Notes: a model not told the origin generated them from the letters alone. A stretch of DNA of 64,000 nt from PALSA-1004 sp041483135 (GCA_041483135.1 JBGPFE010000010.1:49395-113394), one strand, 5' to 3'; shown: positions 17,734-26,698, numbered from the stretch's first letter. Numbers and translations: made by a program.

Positions 17734-17792
17734 CCGTATCTCCCGTGTTCTCTATAGAGCCACAACAGATCAGCCGGCCCGCGCGCCTGAGG

Positions 17793-18776
17793 TCAAAGAC
17801 CGACGCCCTTCAGCACATTCGGCCCATAACGCTCGCCGGCGCCGGCGCCGATCGCGAACACCCGATCAAGCCGCCGCAAATCGCCGGCGCTCAATTCGAT
17901 ATCCACCGCAGCGGCGTTCTGCTCGAGGTTGCGCGGGTGGTTGGTGCCGGGAATCGGCACGATGTCATCGCCCTGCGCGAGCAGCCATGCCAGCGCAAGT
18001 TGCGCGCTGGCCACGCCTTTCGCCACTGCCATCGTTTCGAGCTGCGTCACGAGCTCGACGTTGCGCGCGAGATTTTCCGGCGTGAAGCGCGGATTCCTGC
18101 GCCGGCGGTCGTTGGGCGGCAGGTCGTCGACGGTCCTGATCCTGCCGGTCAGCAGACCGCGGCCGAGCGGCGCATACGCGACATAGCTGATGCCGAGTTC
18201 GCGGCATACCGGCAGCACATCGCGCTCCGCCTCGCGGAACCACAACGAATACTCGGTTTGCAGCGCGGCCAGCGGATGTGTCCGGTGCGCGCGCCTGAGC
18301 GTCGCCGGTCCCGCTTCGCAAATGCCCAGCCAGCGCACCTTGCCTTGCTCGATGAGCCGCGCCATCGCGCCGATCGTGTCCTCGATCGGCGTCGCCGGAT
18401 CGACGCGGTGCAGATAATAAACATCGATCACGTCGGTGCCGAGACGCTTGAGACTTGCATCGCAACACTGGACGACGTATTCGGGCTTGCCGTTGGTCGC
18501 CTTCCCGCCGCCGGGCAGGTCGATGTTGCCGAATTTGGTTGCGACCAGCGCCTTGTGCCGGCGCCCCTGCAGGGCGCGCCCGAGCAGCACCTCGTGGCGC
18601 GTATTCCAGTAGGCGTCGGAGCTGTCGAAAAAATTGATGCCGAGATCGAGCGCGCGCCGGATCGTCTCGTTGAATTCCGGCTCGAGCGCATCGCCGAGCT
18701 GCACCGGCTGGCTGCCGCGCCCCACGCCGAGCGCCGACACCTCGGGACCCGTTTTGCCAAGACGCCGGTATTTCAT
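17793..18776 (-). CDS. Aldo/keto reductase
   Basis: The 327-residue protein starts MKYRRLGKTGPEVSALGVG, the standard AKR beginning, so the ATG at 18776 is chosen over a much longer open frame upstream. The catalytic tetrad is D51, Y56, K81 and H123 (FFDSSDAYWN, VATKFGN, YYLHRVD). The C-terminal cofactor region IVPIPGTNHPRNLEQNAAA fits NADPH binding. It should reduce aldehydes or ketones in the cytoplasm. It is downstream of the nitrilase gene on the same strand with a gap of about 95 bases, and no strong ribosome site is seen. Confidence 0.9.
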   Translation of the reverse strand: MKYRRLGKTGPEVSALGVGRGSQPVQLGDALEPEFNETIRRALDLGINFFDSSDAYWNTRHEVLLGRALQGRRHKALVATKFGNIDLPGGGKATNGKPEYVVQCCDASLKRLGTDVIDVYYLHRVDPATPIEDTIGAMARLIEQGKVRWLGICEAGPATLRRAHRTHPLAALQTEYSLWFREAERDVLPVCRELGISYVAYAPLGRGLLTGRIRTVDDLPPNDRRRRNPRFTPENLARNVELVTQLETMAVAKGVASAQLALAWLLAQGDDIVPIPGTNHPRNLEQNAAAVDIELSAGDLRRLDRVFAIGAGAGERYGPNVLKGVGL

Positions 18777-18870
18777 AAGGCGACTTGTACCGTCTGCCGG
18801 TCGGTACCGATCGCTGGCCTCCCCATGATGCCTTCCATCATGGTTCTTCGGCCGTCGAGCGCGGTCGCCG

Positions 18871-19983
18871 TCATGGTTTGGTCTTTCCATCCCCAACGTC
18901 TTCGGCACTCGGCAGCTCGACCGTCTGCCATTTGCCGGCGGATGCGTCCGGAATCGCCGGCGGCACGCCGGGCAGCTGCCCTTGCTCTGGCGCATCAAGC
19001 GCCGCGTGTTCGCGCATGCCGTAGACGGTGTAGATATGCGGTGCGCTGCGGTTGATCTGGAGCTGGAAGATGTCGGGCCGGTTGTAATGCCCGGCAAAAT
19101 CGTGCCGCAGCTTGGTCAGCACGCAGAGTTCGAGATTGCACTCGGCGTACAGTATTCCCTCCTCCGCGCCCATAGGGCCCGCCAGGATGCGGCTGTTCGG
19201 CCCCACGATCACGCTGCCGCCGCAGCAGTCGGGATTGCGCAGGAATTTCGCGGCCTCAGGCCCAACTTCGAGCTTTTTGATCATGTCCTCGTCGACCGTG
19301 CCGCACGCGGAAATCACGAACGCCTTGCTCATTTGCGCGAATGCCTGCGCATCGACCGCAACGCGGTTGCGCATAGGGTCGCCGCTCGTCGGAAAGTGAT
19401 TGGGCCAACTCATGACGTGAATGCGCGTGCCTTCGGCGGTCAACGCGAACACTGCGAGCGGATTGGAGTTCTCGCCGCAGATCAGCCCGCTCATCGGGCC
19501 GAACTCGCTCTGGAAAGCGCCGAACGTGTCGCCGAAGCCACCCATGTGGACGAGGCGCTCGCCGACCGTCGGCATGATCTTCTGATGCTTGCCGAGGAGG
19601 TTGCCGTCGGGACCAAGGTAGACCTGGGTGTTGAACATGGTGCCAATGGTGTGCGGCAGCTTCTCGCACACGCCGATCACAACGTAAGCATTGGCATCGC
19701 GCGCCGCAACGGCAAGCCGCTCGATCTCGGGACCCGGTATTTCGACCGAGTTCTTGAACAGTTCCACGGCGAGCTTGTTGGCGATCGCGCTGGTCGCGGA
19801 ATGATGGTGATACCACACCGGGTGCGCCGGGATGAATCCTTCGGGAAAGCCGATCACCCGCGCGCCGTTCTTGCCGGCCTCGCGGATCAGGCGGCAGGCC
19901 TTCTCGGTCGAGCCAGCACGGTCGAGAAATACCGACGCGGCCTGCACCGCCGCGACTTTGACTACCGGATATTGATCTCCCAT
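18871..19983 (-). CDS. Nitrilase (carbon-nitrogen hydrolase)
   Basis: The 370-residue protein carries the catalytic Glu-Lys-Cys triad of nitrilases: E48 (GFPEGFIPAHP), K135 (GKHQKIMPT) and C169 (GLICGENSNP). Length and the GKHQKIMPT segment fit the aliphatic/aromatic nitrilase branch rather than amidases or ureidopropionases. It should hydrolyse a nitrile to the acid plus ammonia. The ATG at 19983 is chosen because the domain begins with VVKVAAVQAA. It lies 13 bases after the HIBADH-like gene stop, so they are cotranscribed. A rhodanese gene nearby might deal with cyanide or sulfur, but this is inference. Confidence 0.92.
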   Translation of the reverse strand: MGDQYPVVKVAAVQAASVFLDRAGSTEKACRLIREAGKNGARVIGFPEGFIPAHPVWYHHHSATSAIANKLAVELFKNSVEIPGPEIERLAVAARDANAYVVIGVCEKLPHTIGTMFNTQVYLGPDGNLLGKHQKIMPTVGERLVHMGGFGDTFGAFQSEFGPMSGLICGENSNPLAVFALTAEGTRIHVMSWPNHFPTSGDPMRNRVAVDAQAFAQMSKAFVISACGTVDEDMIKKLEVGPEAAKFLRNPDCCGGSVIVGPNSRILAGPMGAEEGILYAECNLELCVLTKLRHDFAGHYNRPDIFQLQINRSAPHIYTVYGMREHAALDAPEQGQLPGVPPAIPDASAGKWQTVELPSAEDVGDGKTKP

Positions 19984-19996
19984 CACCCGCTTTCTA

Positions 19997-20932
19997 TCAG
20001 GACAATCCGTCGCTGACATCGACATTCTCGGGCTTGAGCTCGATGCCGGAGGCCTTCGCCTGCAGCAAGAGCAGCGTCGAGAAATCCTGGTCGGCGTAGC
20101 CGTTGCCGATCAGCGTCTGCACGAGGTCGCGCGTAATCGACGTGAGCGGCATCGGCACGCCGAACTCCCTGCCCGCATGGAGCCCGAGATCGAGGTCCTT
20201 GCGCAGCAGCTCGGGGGTGAAGGTGACGTGGAAGTCAAGGTTGGTCAGCGCCGGCGTTTTGTAGCGCGTGAACATCGATCCCATCACGCTCTTGTTGAGG
20301 AAGTCGAGGAACGCGTGACGCTGCATGCCGGCTTTCTGCGCGAGCACCGTGACCTCGGCCAGCGATTGCGCGACCACGCCGAGCATCACGTTGTGGCAGA
20401 TCTTGGCGATGCGCGACAGCTCGCCGTCACCGACGTAACTCACGCCCTGGCCGATCGCCTGCATGTAGGGCGCCACCACATCGAACGCGTCCCTGGGCCC
20501 GGACGCGACGACGGTCAGCTTGCCGGCCTTGATCACCTTGGCGTTGCCAGACACCGGCGCGGCCAGGAATTTCACGCCCTGCTTGGCGAGCTTCCCGCGA
20601 ATCTCGGCGGATTCCTCGAGCGAGATCGAGGTGCTGTCCACGACGATTTTGGGCGCCTTGCCTTTCGCCATGACGCCGCTCGGCCCGAACAGCACTTCCT
20701 TGACGTCCTTGCCCGTCGATACCATCGTGAACACGATGTCGCACGCGGCAAGGCCAGTGAGCGAGTTGACGACTTTCGCACCGTGCACGGCCAGTGGTTC
20801 CGCCTTGGAACGGGTGCGGTTCCACACCGAGATGTCGCAGCCGGCCTTGGCCAGGCGCTCCGCCATTGCGTAACCCATGCGGCCGATCCCGATCCAGCCG
20901 AGCTTGTGCTGCTTCAGATTCACTGTTGCCAT
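19997..20932 (-). CDS. NAD(P)-dependent beta-hydroxyacid dehydrogenase, 3-hydroxyisobutyrate dehydrogenase family
   Basis: The 311-residue protein starts with a Rossmann motif GWIGIGRMG. It has AAPVSGN at about 125-130, corresponding to the usual DAPVSGG substrate loop, and the catalytic Lys K177 in IAKICHN. The C-terminal all-helical domain is present in full. Members oxidise 3-hydroxyacids such as 3-hydroxyisobutyrate or tartronate semialdehyde. An AAAGG site precedes the ATG. It is the first of a tight pair with the nitrilase gene. The substrate cannot be assigned. Confidence 0.9.
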   Translation of the reverse strand: MATVNLKQHKLGWIGIGRMGYAMAERLAKAGCDISVWNRTRSKAEPLAVHGAKVVNSLTGLAACDIVFTMVSTGKDVKEVLFGPSGVMAKGKAPKIVVDSTSISLEESAEIRGKLAKQGVKFLAAPVSGNAKVIKAGKLTVVASGPRDAFDVVAPYMQAIGQGVSYVGDGELSRIAKICHNVMLGVVAQSLAEVTVLAQKAGMQRHAFLDFLNKSVMGSMFTRYKTPALTNLDFHVTFTPELLRKDLDLGLHAGREFGVPMPLTSITRDLVQTLIGNGYADQDFSTLLLLQAKASGIELKPENVDVSDGLS

Positions 20933-21016
20933 GTTTGCCTTTCGATTAAAACGATTTTCCTGCGCGTCCCTGGCGATGCAGGATTTTGCACTGCCATCGC
21001 GGCGCGGGCGCAGCAG

Positions 21017-21871
21017 TCAGCGCTCAACCGGCACCCCTACCAGATTGCCCCATTCGGTCCACGAGCCGTCGTAAACGCGGACCTTGCGGTAATCGAGCAG
21101 CTGCGTCAACGCGAAGTACAGCACTGTCGCGCGATGGCTCATGCGGCAGTACGCGATGACGTCCTTGTCCGGCCTGGCGCCGCGCGCCTCGAACAGCGCC
21201 GTGAGCTCGTGTGCGGGTTTGAAGCTCTTGTTGGCATTCAGCAGCTCGTTGAAGTAGAGGTGCTGCGCGCCCGGAATGCGGCCATAGCGCACCGCACCGA
21301 CATCCGGCCCCTCCGGACCGCCGACGCGCGCGCCGCTGTATTCCTCGGGCGATCTTCCATCGAGTATCAGCTGGCCCGGCTTGCCGAGCGCCGCGACAAC
21401 CTCGTCGCGCCAGATCCGCATGCCTTCGACACGCGGCACCGGCCCGTATTGTACCGGCGCGGCGGGCTGCGGAAGCGTGGTTACCAGCGGCCTGCCTTCG
21501 TCCGCCCACCGGTAGCGCGCGCCATCCAGCACGCAAACCTTGGCGTGACCGCAATACCTGAAAGTCCACCACGCATAAAAGCCGAACTGCACTCCTTCGC
21601 CATAAAACACCACCGTCGTGTCATTGCCGATCCCGGCCGCGCCGAGCCGCCGCGCAAAGTCCTCGGGCGCGGGAAAGTCGCGTTGATGCGAATCCCACAA
21701 CATTTCCTTCCACTGCCAGCACACGGCGCCCGGAACGTGCCCGGCCTGGTACGCCTGCATCTGGTCCTGCCCCATGCCGGCGATCTCGATCAACCGCACC
21801 TGGGGGTCGTGCTGGTGGGCCTCGATCCAGGCCGGTGTTACCAGCGGTCCCTGTGCGCTTGCTTCCGACAT
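21017..21871 (-). CDS. Rhodanese-type sulfurtransferase, two domains
   Basis: The 284-residue protein has two rhodanese domains. The first (about residues 10-125) lacks the active Cys loop. The second has LILDGRSPEEYSG and the active Cys C242 in YCRMSHRA. The loop CRMSHR differs from the CRKGVT of thiosulfate and the CG(S/T)GVT of 3-mercaptopyruvate sulfurtransferases, so the donor is uncertain. The ATG at 21871 is preferred because GAGGGAGTG lies directly before it. It sits between the E2 and the HIBADH-like genes in the catabolic series. Confidence 0.88.
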   Translation of the reverse strand: MSEASAQGPLVTPAWIEAHQHDPQVRLIEIAGMGQDQMQAYQAGHVPGAVCWQWKEMLWDSHQRDFPAPEDFARRLGAAGIGNDTTVVFYGEGVQFGFYAWWTFRYCGHAKVCVLDGARYRWADEGRPLVTTLPQPAAPVQYGPVPRVEGMRIWRDEVVAALGKPGQLILDGRSPEEYSGARVGGPEGPDVGAVRYGRIPGAQHLYFNELLNANKSFKPAHELTALFEARGARPDKDVIAYCRMSHRATVLYFALTQLLDYRKVRVYDGSWTEWGNLVGVPVER

Positions 21872-21943
21872 CTTCACTCCCTCGACCTGCTGCAAACTTA
21901 CAGCCGGTTGCAGCAGGCAGCTTTCAACTTCTTTCGATATGGT

Positions 21944-23170
21944 TCACGCGTTCAGCGCCCGCACCCAATCGCGGCTCTCGAGCAGCGTCTTCACCTCGCG
22001 CAGGAACGCCGCCGAATATGCGCCGTCGACTGCGCGATGATCGAACGTCTGCGCCAGCACGCCAACCGGGCGAATCGCAATGGTGTCGCCCTGCGGCCCC
22101 TCGATCACGACCGGTTTCTTGTGCACGCCGTCGATCGACAGGATCGCGACCTGCGGCGGATTGATGATGGACGCCGTGATCAGCGTGCCGAACACGCCCG
22201 AATTCGACAGCGTGTAAGTGCCTTCGGTCATGTCGTCGGGTTTCAGCTTGTTGCTGCGTGCGCGTTGCGCCAGGTCGTTGATGTCACGCGCCAGCTGCGG
22301 CAGCGATTTTGCCGCCGCATTTTTCACCACCGGCACCACCAGCCCGTCGAAGTTGAGATCGACCGCGATGCCGAGATTGATGCGCTGGTGCACGATCAGA
22401 TCATCGCGGTCCAGGCTCGCGTTGAGCAGCGGGAATCTGGCGAGCGCGGCCGACACTGCGCACGCAACGAACGGCAGGTACGTCAATGTAAACCCTTCAC
22501 GAGCTTTCCACTGCGCGCCCACGGCCTGCCGCGCCTGCTCGACGCGGTAAAAATCCGCTTCCACCGCCTGCAGCACGTGCGGCGCGGTGGTCCACGATTT
22601 CAGCATGTATTCGCCGGTGCGCTTGCGCACGCTGTTGAGCGGCTTGCGCGTTTCCGTGCCGACGGTGTACGGGACCCGCGTCTGCGTCCGTACCTCGCCC
22701 TGCCCCTGCGCGCCGCGTTGCACGATGAAACCTGCCACATCATCACGCGTGATGCGTCCGTCACGCCCGGTTCCGCGAATATCAGCGGGGCTTAATTGAT
22801 GCTCGGCGAGCATTCGGCGCACCACCGGCGACAATCGCTCGCCGGCGTCGGCAGGCATAACGCGTGGCGTGTGCGGCGCTGCCGGCGCCGCTGCCGCAAC
22901 ACTTCCACTCTGGATAACGGCGGACGTCCTGGCAGCGCCGCTTTCCCGGATCACCGCCAGGCGCACGCCGACTTTCGCCGTCACGCCTTCCTGCACCAGG
23001 ATTTCGGCAATCACGCCGCTTGCCGGCGCCGGGATTTCGGTCGAGACCTTGTCGGTCTCGACGTCGAACAGCGTCTCGTCGGCTTTTACCGCGTCCCCGA
23101 CCTTCTTGTACCACCTGGTGACGACGCCCTCGGTGACCGTTTCGCCGAGCTGCGGCATGATCACATCCAT
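21944..23170 (-). CDS. 2-Oxoacid dehydrogenase E2 component (dihydrolipoyl acyltransferase)
   Basis: The 408-residue protein has one lipoyl domain (residues 1-75) with the lipoyl lysine K41 in VETDKVSTE. An Ala/Pro-rich linker follows, then a peripheral subunit-binding domain (about 110-150, SPVVRRMLAEHQL...GRDGRITRDDV). The catalytic domain ends in the HxxxD motif FDHRAVDGAYS. It transfers the acyl group from lipoate to CoA within a multi-enzyme complex. It is the third gene after E1alpha and E1beta, ten bases apart. GGGAG precedes the ATG. There is no E3 gene here, so a shared E3 elsewhere must serve the complex. Confidence 0.93.
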   Translation of the reverse strand: MDVIMPQLGETVTEGVVTRWYKKVGDAVKADETLFDVETDKVSTEIPAPASGVIAEILVQEGVTAKVGVRLAVIRESGAARTSAVIQSGSVAAAAPAAPHTPRVMPADAGERLSPVVRRMLAEHQLSPADIRGTGRDGRITRDDVAGFIVQRGAQGQGEVRTQTRVPYTVGTETRKPLNSVRKRTGEYMLKSWTTAPHVLQAVEADFYRVEQARQAVGAQWKAREGFTLTYLPFVACAVSAALARFPLLNASLDRDDLIVHQRINLGIAVDLNFDGLVVPVVKNAAAKSLPQLARDINDLAQRARSNKLKPDDMTEGTYTLSNSGVFGTLITASIINPPQVAILSIDGVHKKPVVIEGPQGDTIAIRPVGVLAQTFDHRAVDGAYSAAFLREVKTLLESRDWVRALNA

Positions 23171-23180
23171 CGCTGCTCCC

Positions 23181-24158
23181 TCAATCGATTTTCTCGCGCA
23201 GCTCGCGCACGATGCGCTCGACCGACGGAATCGCGTTGTCTTCGAGCAGATCGGCCGACGGCAGCGGCACGTGCGGCGTGGTGATGCGTATGATCGGCCC
23301 GTCGAGATCCCAGAAGCATTCGTCGGCGACGATGGAAGCGATTTCCGCGCCCCAACCGCACAGCCGCGGATTTTCCTCGACCGTCACGAGCCGGCCGGTC
23401 TTGACGACTTCGCTCAAGATCGTCTGCGTATCGAGCGGAACGAGCGAGCGCACATCGATCACCGTTGCCGAAATGCCGTGCTCTTTCTCGAGGATGGATG
23501 CGGCGTCGAGCGCGCGGTGCACCATCGCGGCCAGCGCGACAATAGTGCAATCCTTCCCCCACCGCAGCACTTTCGCCTTGCCGAGCTCGTCGACGTATTC
23601 GCCGTCGGGCACTTCGCCTTTCATCGAATAGAGCGATTTCTGCTCGAAGAACAGCACCGGATCGGGATCGCGCACAGCCGCCGCAAGCAGGCCTTTGACA
23701 TCGGCGGGAAATGCCGGCGCGACCACCTTGAGGCCGGGCACCGCCATCGCCCAGTTCTCGACCGCCTGCGAGTGCTGCGCGCCAAAGCGCGAGCCGGCGC
23801 CGTTCGCGGTGCGGATCACGAGCGGCAGAGTGATCTGGCCGTTGGTCATGTAGCGCGTTTTGGCGATTTCATTGGCGACAATGTCCCAGCACACCGCGAG
23901 GAAATCCGAGAACATGATTTCGGCGATCGGCCGCAATCCCGTCATCGCCGCGCCCATCGCAGCACCCAGAATCGCCTGTTCCGAAATCGGGCAGTCGCGC
24001 ACGCGTTTCGGCCCGAATTTCTCGAGCAGGCCGACGGTCGCCTTGAACACGCCGCCGGCTGCCGCCACGTCCTCGCCGAGAAAGACCACGCGATCGTCGC
24101 GTGCCATCTCCTGTGCGATGCCGGCGGCGACCGCGTCGCGATAGGTCAGTTCCGCCAT
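23181..24158 (-). CDS. 2-Oxoacid dehydrogenase E1 beta subunit
   Basis: The 325-residue protein begins MAELTYRDAVAAGIAQEM, as usual for E1beta. It has the segments VFLGEDVAAAGGVFKAT, DCPISEQAILGAAMG and PVLFFEQKSLY, then the C-terminal transketolase domain with IDVRSLVPLD and VTVEENP. It forms the heterotetrameric thiamine-dependent decarboxylase with E1alpha. The start at 24158 has GGGAG upstream and lies 13 bases inside the E1alpha gene end, which indicates translational coupling. Subunit type is closest to acetoin, pyruvate or branched-chain dehydrogenases; the substrate is not determined. Confidence 0.93.
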   Translation of the reverse strand: MAELTYRDAVAAGIAQEMARDDRVVFLGEDVAAAGGVFKATVGLLEKFGPKRVRDCPISEQAILGAAMGAAMTGLRPIAEIMFSDFLAVCWDIVANEIAKTRYMTNGQITLPLVIRTANGAGSRFGAQHSQAVENWAMAVPGLKVVAPAFPADVKGLLAAAVRDPDPVLFFEQKSLYSMKGEVPDGEYVDELGKAKVLRWGKDCTIVALAAMVHRALDAASILEKEHGISATVIDVRSLVPLDTQTILSEVVKTGRLVTVEENPRLCGWGAEIASIVADECFWDLDGPIIRITTPHVPLPSADLLEDNAIPSVERIVRELREKID

Positions 24159-25168
24159 GCTGCACTCCCGTCGGCCCACACGTTTTTCTCGATATCGTCG
24201 ATCGACGGCAGCGGCGAGGCCTTGGCAGTCGCAGTCGCTTCATCCACCTTGCCCATCGCTGCAGCCTCCATGTCTTTCAGCGTCGGCTCGTTGAAGCCCA
24301 GCTTGAGCAGGCGCTCGCGGTAAAGCACTACCGGATCGCGCTGCAGCCATTTTTCGAGCTCGCCGTCTGGACGGTATTTGGCGGGGTCGGCGCGCGAATG
24401 CCCGCTGTGGCGATACGTCATGGCTTCGATCAGCGACGGCCCGCCGCCGGCACGCGCCTTGCTCATCGCCTCGCTCGCCACCTTGTAAACCTCGTCGGCG
24501 TCGTTGCCGTCGACGAGGATTGAAGGCAGTCCATAGGACGCGGCACGATCCGCGGCCGGATGTTCGACCGCGGTCACCGCGCTGATCGGCGTATATTCCA
24601 TATAAAGGTTGTTCTCGCACACGAAAACCACCGGCAGCTTCCATACCGCGGAAAAATTGAGCGCTTCGTGGAACGCCCCGATGTTGGTGGTGCCATCGCC
24701 GAAGAAACACACTGCGACCTGCCCGGTGCCGCGGTATTGCGCCGACCACGCAGCGCCGGCCGCGACCGGCAGATGCGCGCCGATGATCGCATACGAACCC
24801 ATCGCGCCTTTCTTGACGTCGGTCAGATGCATCGAGCCGCCCTTGCCGCCCAGCAGACCGCATTGGCGCCCCATCAGCTCGCCGAGCACGCCCGCCATCG
24901 ACGCGCCGCGCGCGAGCGTGTGCGCATGGCCGCGGTAAGTGCAGAACGTCCAGTCGTCGGGACGCATCACGACGCCGAACGCGGCGGCGATCGCTTCCTG
25001 GCCGAGCGACAGGTGGCTCGTACCCTTGACCAGGTTCTGCAGAAACAGATCGTAGGCGCGCTTCTCGCAGTAGCGCAGCTCGAGCTGCAGGCGGTAGAGC
25101 TCGAGCCGAGTCTCGCGGCCGATGTCGGGCGCCGGCGGCGATTTCTTGCGTTTAGTCGTGCTGTCCAA
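24146..25168 (-). CDS. 2-Oxoacid dehydrogenase E1 alpha subunit (TTG start)
   Basis: The 340-residue protein has the thiamine diphosphate motif from GDGTTNIG to the paired Asn of CENNLYM. It also has HAHTLARGAS, GGKGGSMHL and the phosphorylation-loop region TYRHSGHSRADPAKY. It decarboxylates a 2-oxoacid or cleaves an acetoin-type substrate and acylates E2. The start codon is TTG at 25168 with AGGAG nine bases upstream; no ATG is as well placed. It is the first gene of an E1alpha-E1beta-E2 series. Acetoin and pyruvate dehydrogenases both fit. Neighbouring hydrolases hint at a pathway in which a 2-oxoacid is made from a larger compound. Confidence 0.92.
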   Translation of the reverse strand: MDSTTKRKKSPPAPDIGRETRLELYRLQLELRYCEKRAYDLFLQNLVKGTSHLSLGQEAIAAAFGVVMRPDDWTFCTYRGHAHTLARGASMAGVLGELMGRQCGLLGGKGGSMHLTDVKKGAMGSYAIIGAHLPVAAGAAWSAQYRGTGQVAVCFFGDGTTNIGAFHEALNFSAVWKLPVVFVCENNLYMEYTPISAVTAVEHPAADRAASYGLPSILVDGNDADEVYKVASEAMSKARAGGGPSLIEAMTYRHSGHSRADPAKYRPDGELEKWLQRDPVVLYRERLLKLGFNEPTLKDMEAAAMGKVDEATATAKASPLPSIDDIEKNVWADGSAAWRN

Positions 25169-25192
25169 AGGCTACTCCTGAGAACGTCAATA

Positions 25193-25305
25193 CGTGAAGA
25201 AGTGAAGGCGTGAATGAGTGACCCCCCCTCACCCCAGCCCTCTCCCCCGGTAACGGGGGAGAGGGGGTTTCCCTCTTCACTCCTTCACTCCTTCACTCTT
25301 TCACG
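25193..25305. repeat. Palindromic element with GTGAAGAA-type mirrored arrays and a 12-bp GNRA hairpin (copy 2)
   Basis: The architecture is that of copy 1 at 16391: units GTGAAGAA/GTGAAGGC/GTGAATGA, then CCCCCCCTCACCCCAG. A perfect stem CCCTCTCCCCCG (25238-25249), loop GTAA and CGGGGGAGAGGG (25254-25265) follow, then TTCACTCC/TTCACTCT units. It fills the gap between the M24 gene stop and E1alpha. The whole element can form a long bulged hairpin. Confidence 0.85.
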
Positions 25306-25309
25306 CTTT

Positions 25310-26668
25310 TCAATACTTATTCGCTATCGGCAGTTCCTGCGCCGGGAACAGCGTGATGACCTTGGCGCCTTTCGGCGTCAGCACCACTTCTTCCTCGATG
25401 CGCGCGGCCGACACGCCATCCGTCGCCGGACAGAAAGTTTCGACGGCAAACACCATCCCCGCCTTCAGCTCGTACGAGTCCTTGAGCGAATTGAGCCGCG
25501 AAATGAGCGGCCGTTCGTGCAGCCCCAGCCCGAGGCCGTGGCAGAAGTTAAGACCGAATGCCGACATCTCGGTATCAAAACCGATTTCGGTCGATTTCGG
25601 AAACGCCAGAGCAACCTGGTCGGTGGTGATGCCGGGCGCGAGCAGTTCTATCGCCCTGTCCATCCATTCCCGCGCCTTCTTATATGCATCGATCTGCGGC
25701 CTGGTCGCGCTGCCTACGGTAAACGTGCGGTAGTAGCAGGTGTGGTAGCCCATGTACGACTGGATGATGTCGAAGTACGCCTGATCGCCCGGACGGATCA
25801 TGCGGTCGGTGAAGTTGTGCGGGTGCGGGCTGCAGCGCTCGCCGGCAATCGCGTTGATCGCTTCCACGCAGTCCGAGCCCATCTCATAGAGCCGCTTGGT
25901 CGCCATCGCGACGATCTCGTTCTCGCGCACGCCCGGTTTGAGCGCCTCGAAAATGTCCTGGTACACGCCGTCGCCCATCGCCGCTGCCATGTTGAGCAGA
26001 GTGATTTCGTCGTGGCTCTTGATTTCGCGCGCATCCAGCATCACCTGCTGGCCATCCTGCACCTTGATGCCGAGCTTCTGCAGCGCGAACAAAAACGGCG
26101 GCTCGACCACGTCGATGCCGAGCGGCAAATCGGCCACTCCCTCCTGTACGAGAATGTCCTTGATCTCCCGCGCCGCCTGCTCGAAGAGTCCGACCCTGGG
26201 CGACACCGCGCCGCGCAGGCCCACGTTGCCCGCGAGGCAATGGTTCTTGGGCAGCCACGGCGCGTAGATCTTGTGATGCCGTGCAGCCGAGCCGAAGTCC
26301 CACACATACGGCTCGCCGTTGCCGGTCAGCAGGCACCACCGCGTCAGTTTGTCGCGCGCCCACTCGCCGATCACCGTGCTTGAAATGTAGCGCATGTTGT
26401 ACTGGTCGAATACCAGCAGCGCGCCGAGCCTGGACTTGGCGAGCGCGTTGCGCGTGCGCGCGAGCCGGTAGTCGTGCAGCCGCCGGAAGTCGACACGCTC
26501 CTCGAAATCGACCTGCATGCGGCCCGGCGCCTGCAGCGGGCGTTCCCAGCGGTGGCCCGGATTCGCGGGATCGTACAGGCCGTGGGGCGCCGCGCTCACG
26601 CGGCGCTTGGGATCGATGCTCGAGCGCGTGACAATTTTGGGCTCGATTGCTTTCTTTTTGCGGGCCAT
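25310..26668 (-). CDS. M24-family protein with an altered metal site, distantly DddP-like
   Basis: The 452-residue protein has an N-terminal extension, a creatinase-type N domain (LGALLVFDQYNMRYISST) and a pita-bread catalytic domain. Four of five metal ligands align: D300 (AYFDIIQSY), H377 (NFCHGLGLG), E410 (FAVETFCP) and E425 (ARIEEEV). The second Asp of the usual G-Y-x-S-D-x-T-R-T-F motif is replaced by C311 (GYHTCYYRTF). Family members include Xaa-Pro peptidases and the DMSP lyase DddP, with which it shares layout but not close identity. AGGAGAG precedes the ATG. It is placed between the last hydrolase gene and E1alpha, 30 bases from the former. Confidence 0.84.
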   Translation of the reverse strand: MARKKKAIEPKIVTRSSIDPKRRVSAAPHGLYDPANPGHRWERPLQAPGRMQVDFEERVDFRRLHDYRLARTRNALAKSRLGALLVFDQYNMRYISSTVIGEWARDKLTRWCLLTGNGEPYVWDFGSAARHHKIYAPWLPKNHCLAGNVGLRGAVSPRVGLFEQAAREIKDILVQEGVADLPLGIDVVEPPFLFALQKLGIKVQDGQQVMLDAREIKSHDEITLLNMAAAMGDGVYQDIFEALKPGVRENEIVAMATKRLYEMGSDCVEAINAIAGERCSPHPHNFTDRMIRPGDQAYFDIIQSYMGYHTCYYRTFTVGSATRPQIDAYKKAREWMDRAIELLAPGITTDQVALAFPKSTEIGFDTEMSAFGLNFCHGLGLGLHERPLISRLNSLKDSYELKAGMVFAVETFCPATDGVSAARIEEEVVLTPKGAKVITLFPAQELPIANKY

Positions 26669-26698
26669 GGCTTTGCTCTCCTGAAACTTCGATATCGG

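Noticed and set aside
20177..22795. An 872-codon open frame on the plus strand
   Set aside because: It is antisense to the dehydrogenase, rhodanese and E2 genes, which all have clear motifs; long antisense frames are common in GC-rich DNA. Its translation is Arg/His-rich with no domain.
25310..26668. Firm assignment as the DMSP lyase DddP
   Set aside because: The overall plan is similar, but the second Asp ligand differs and key stretches do not match; a generic M24 call is safer.
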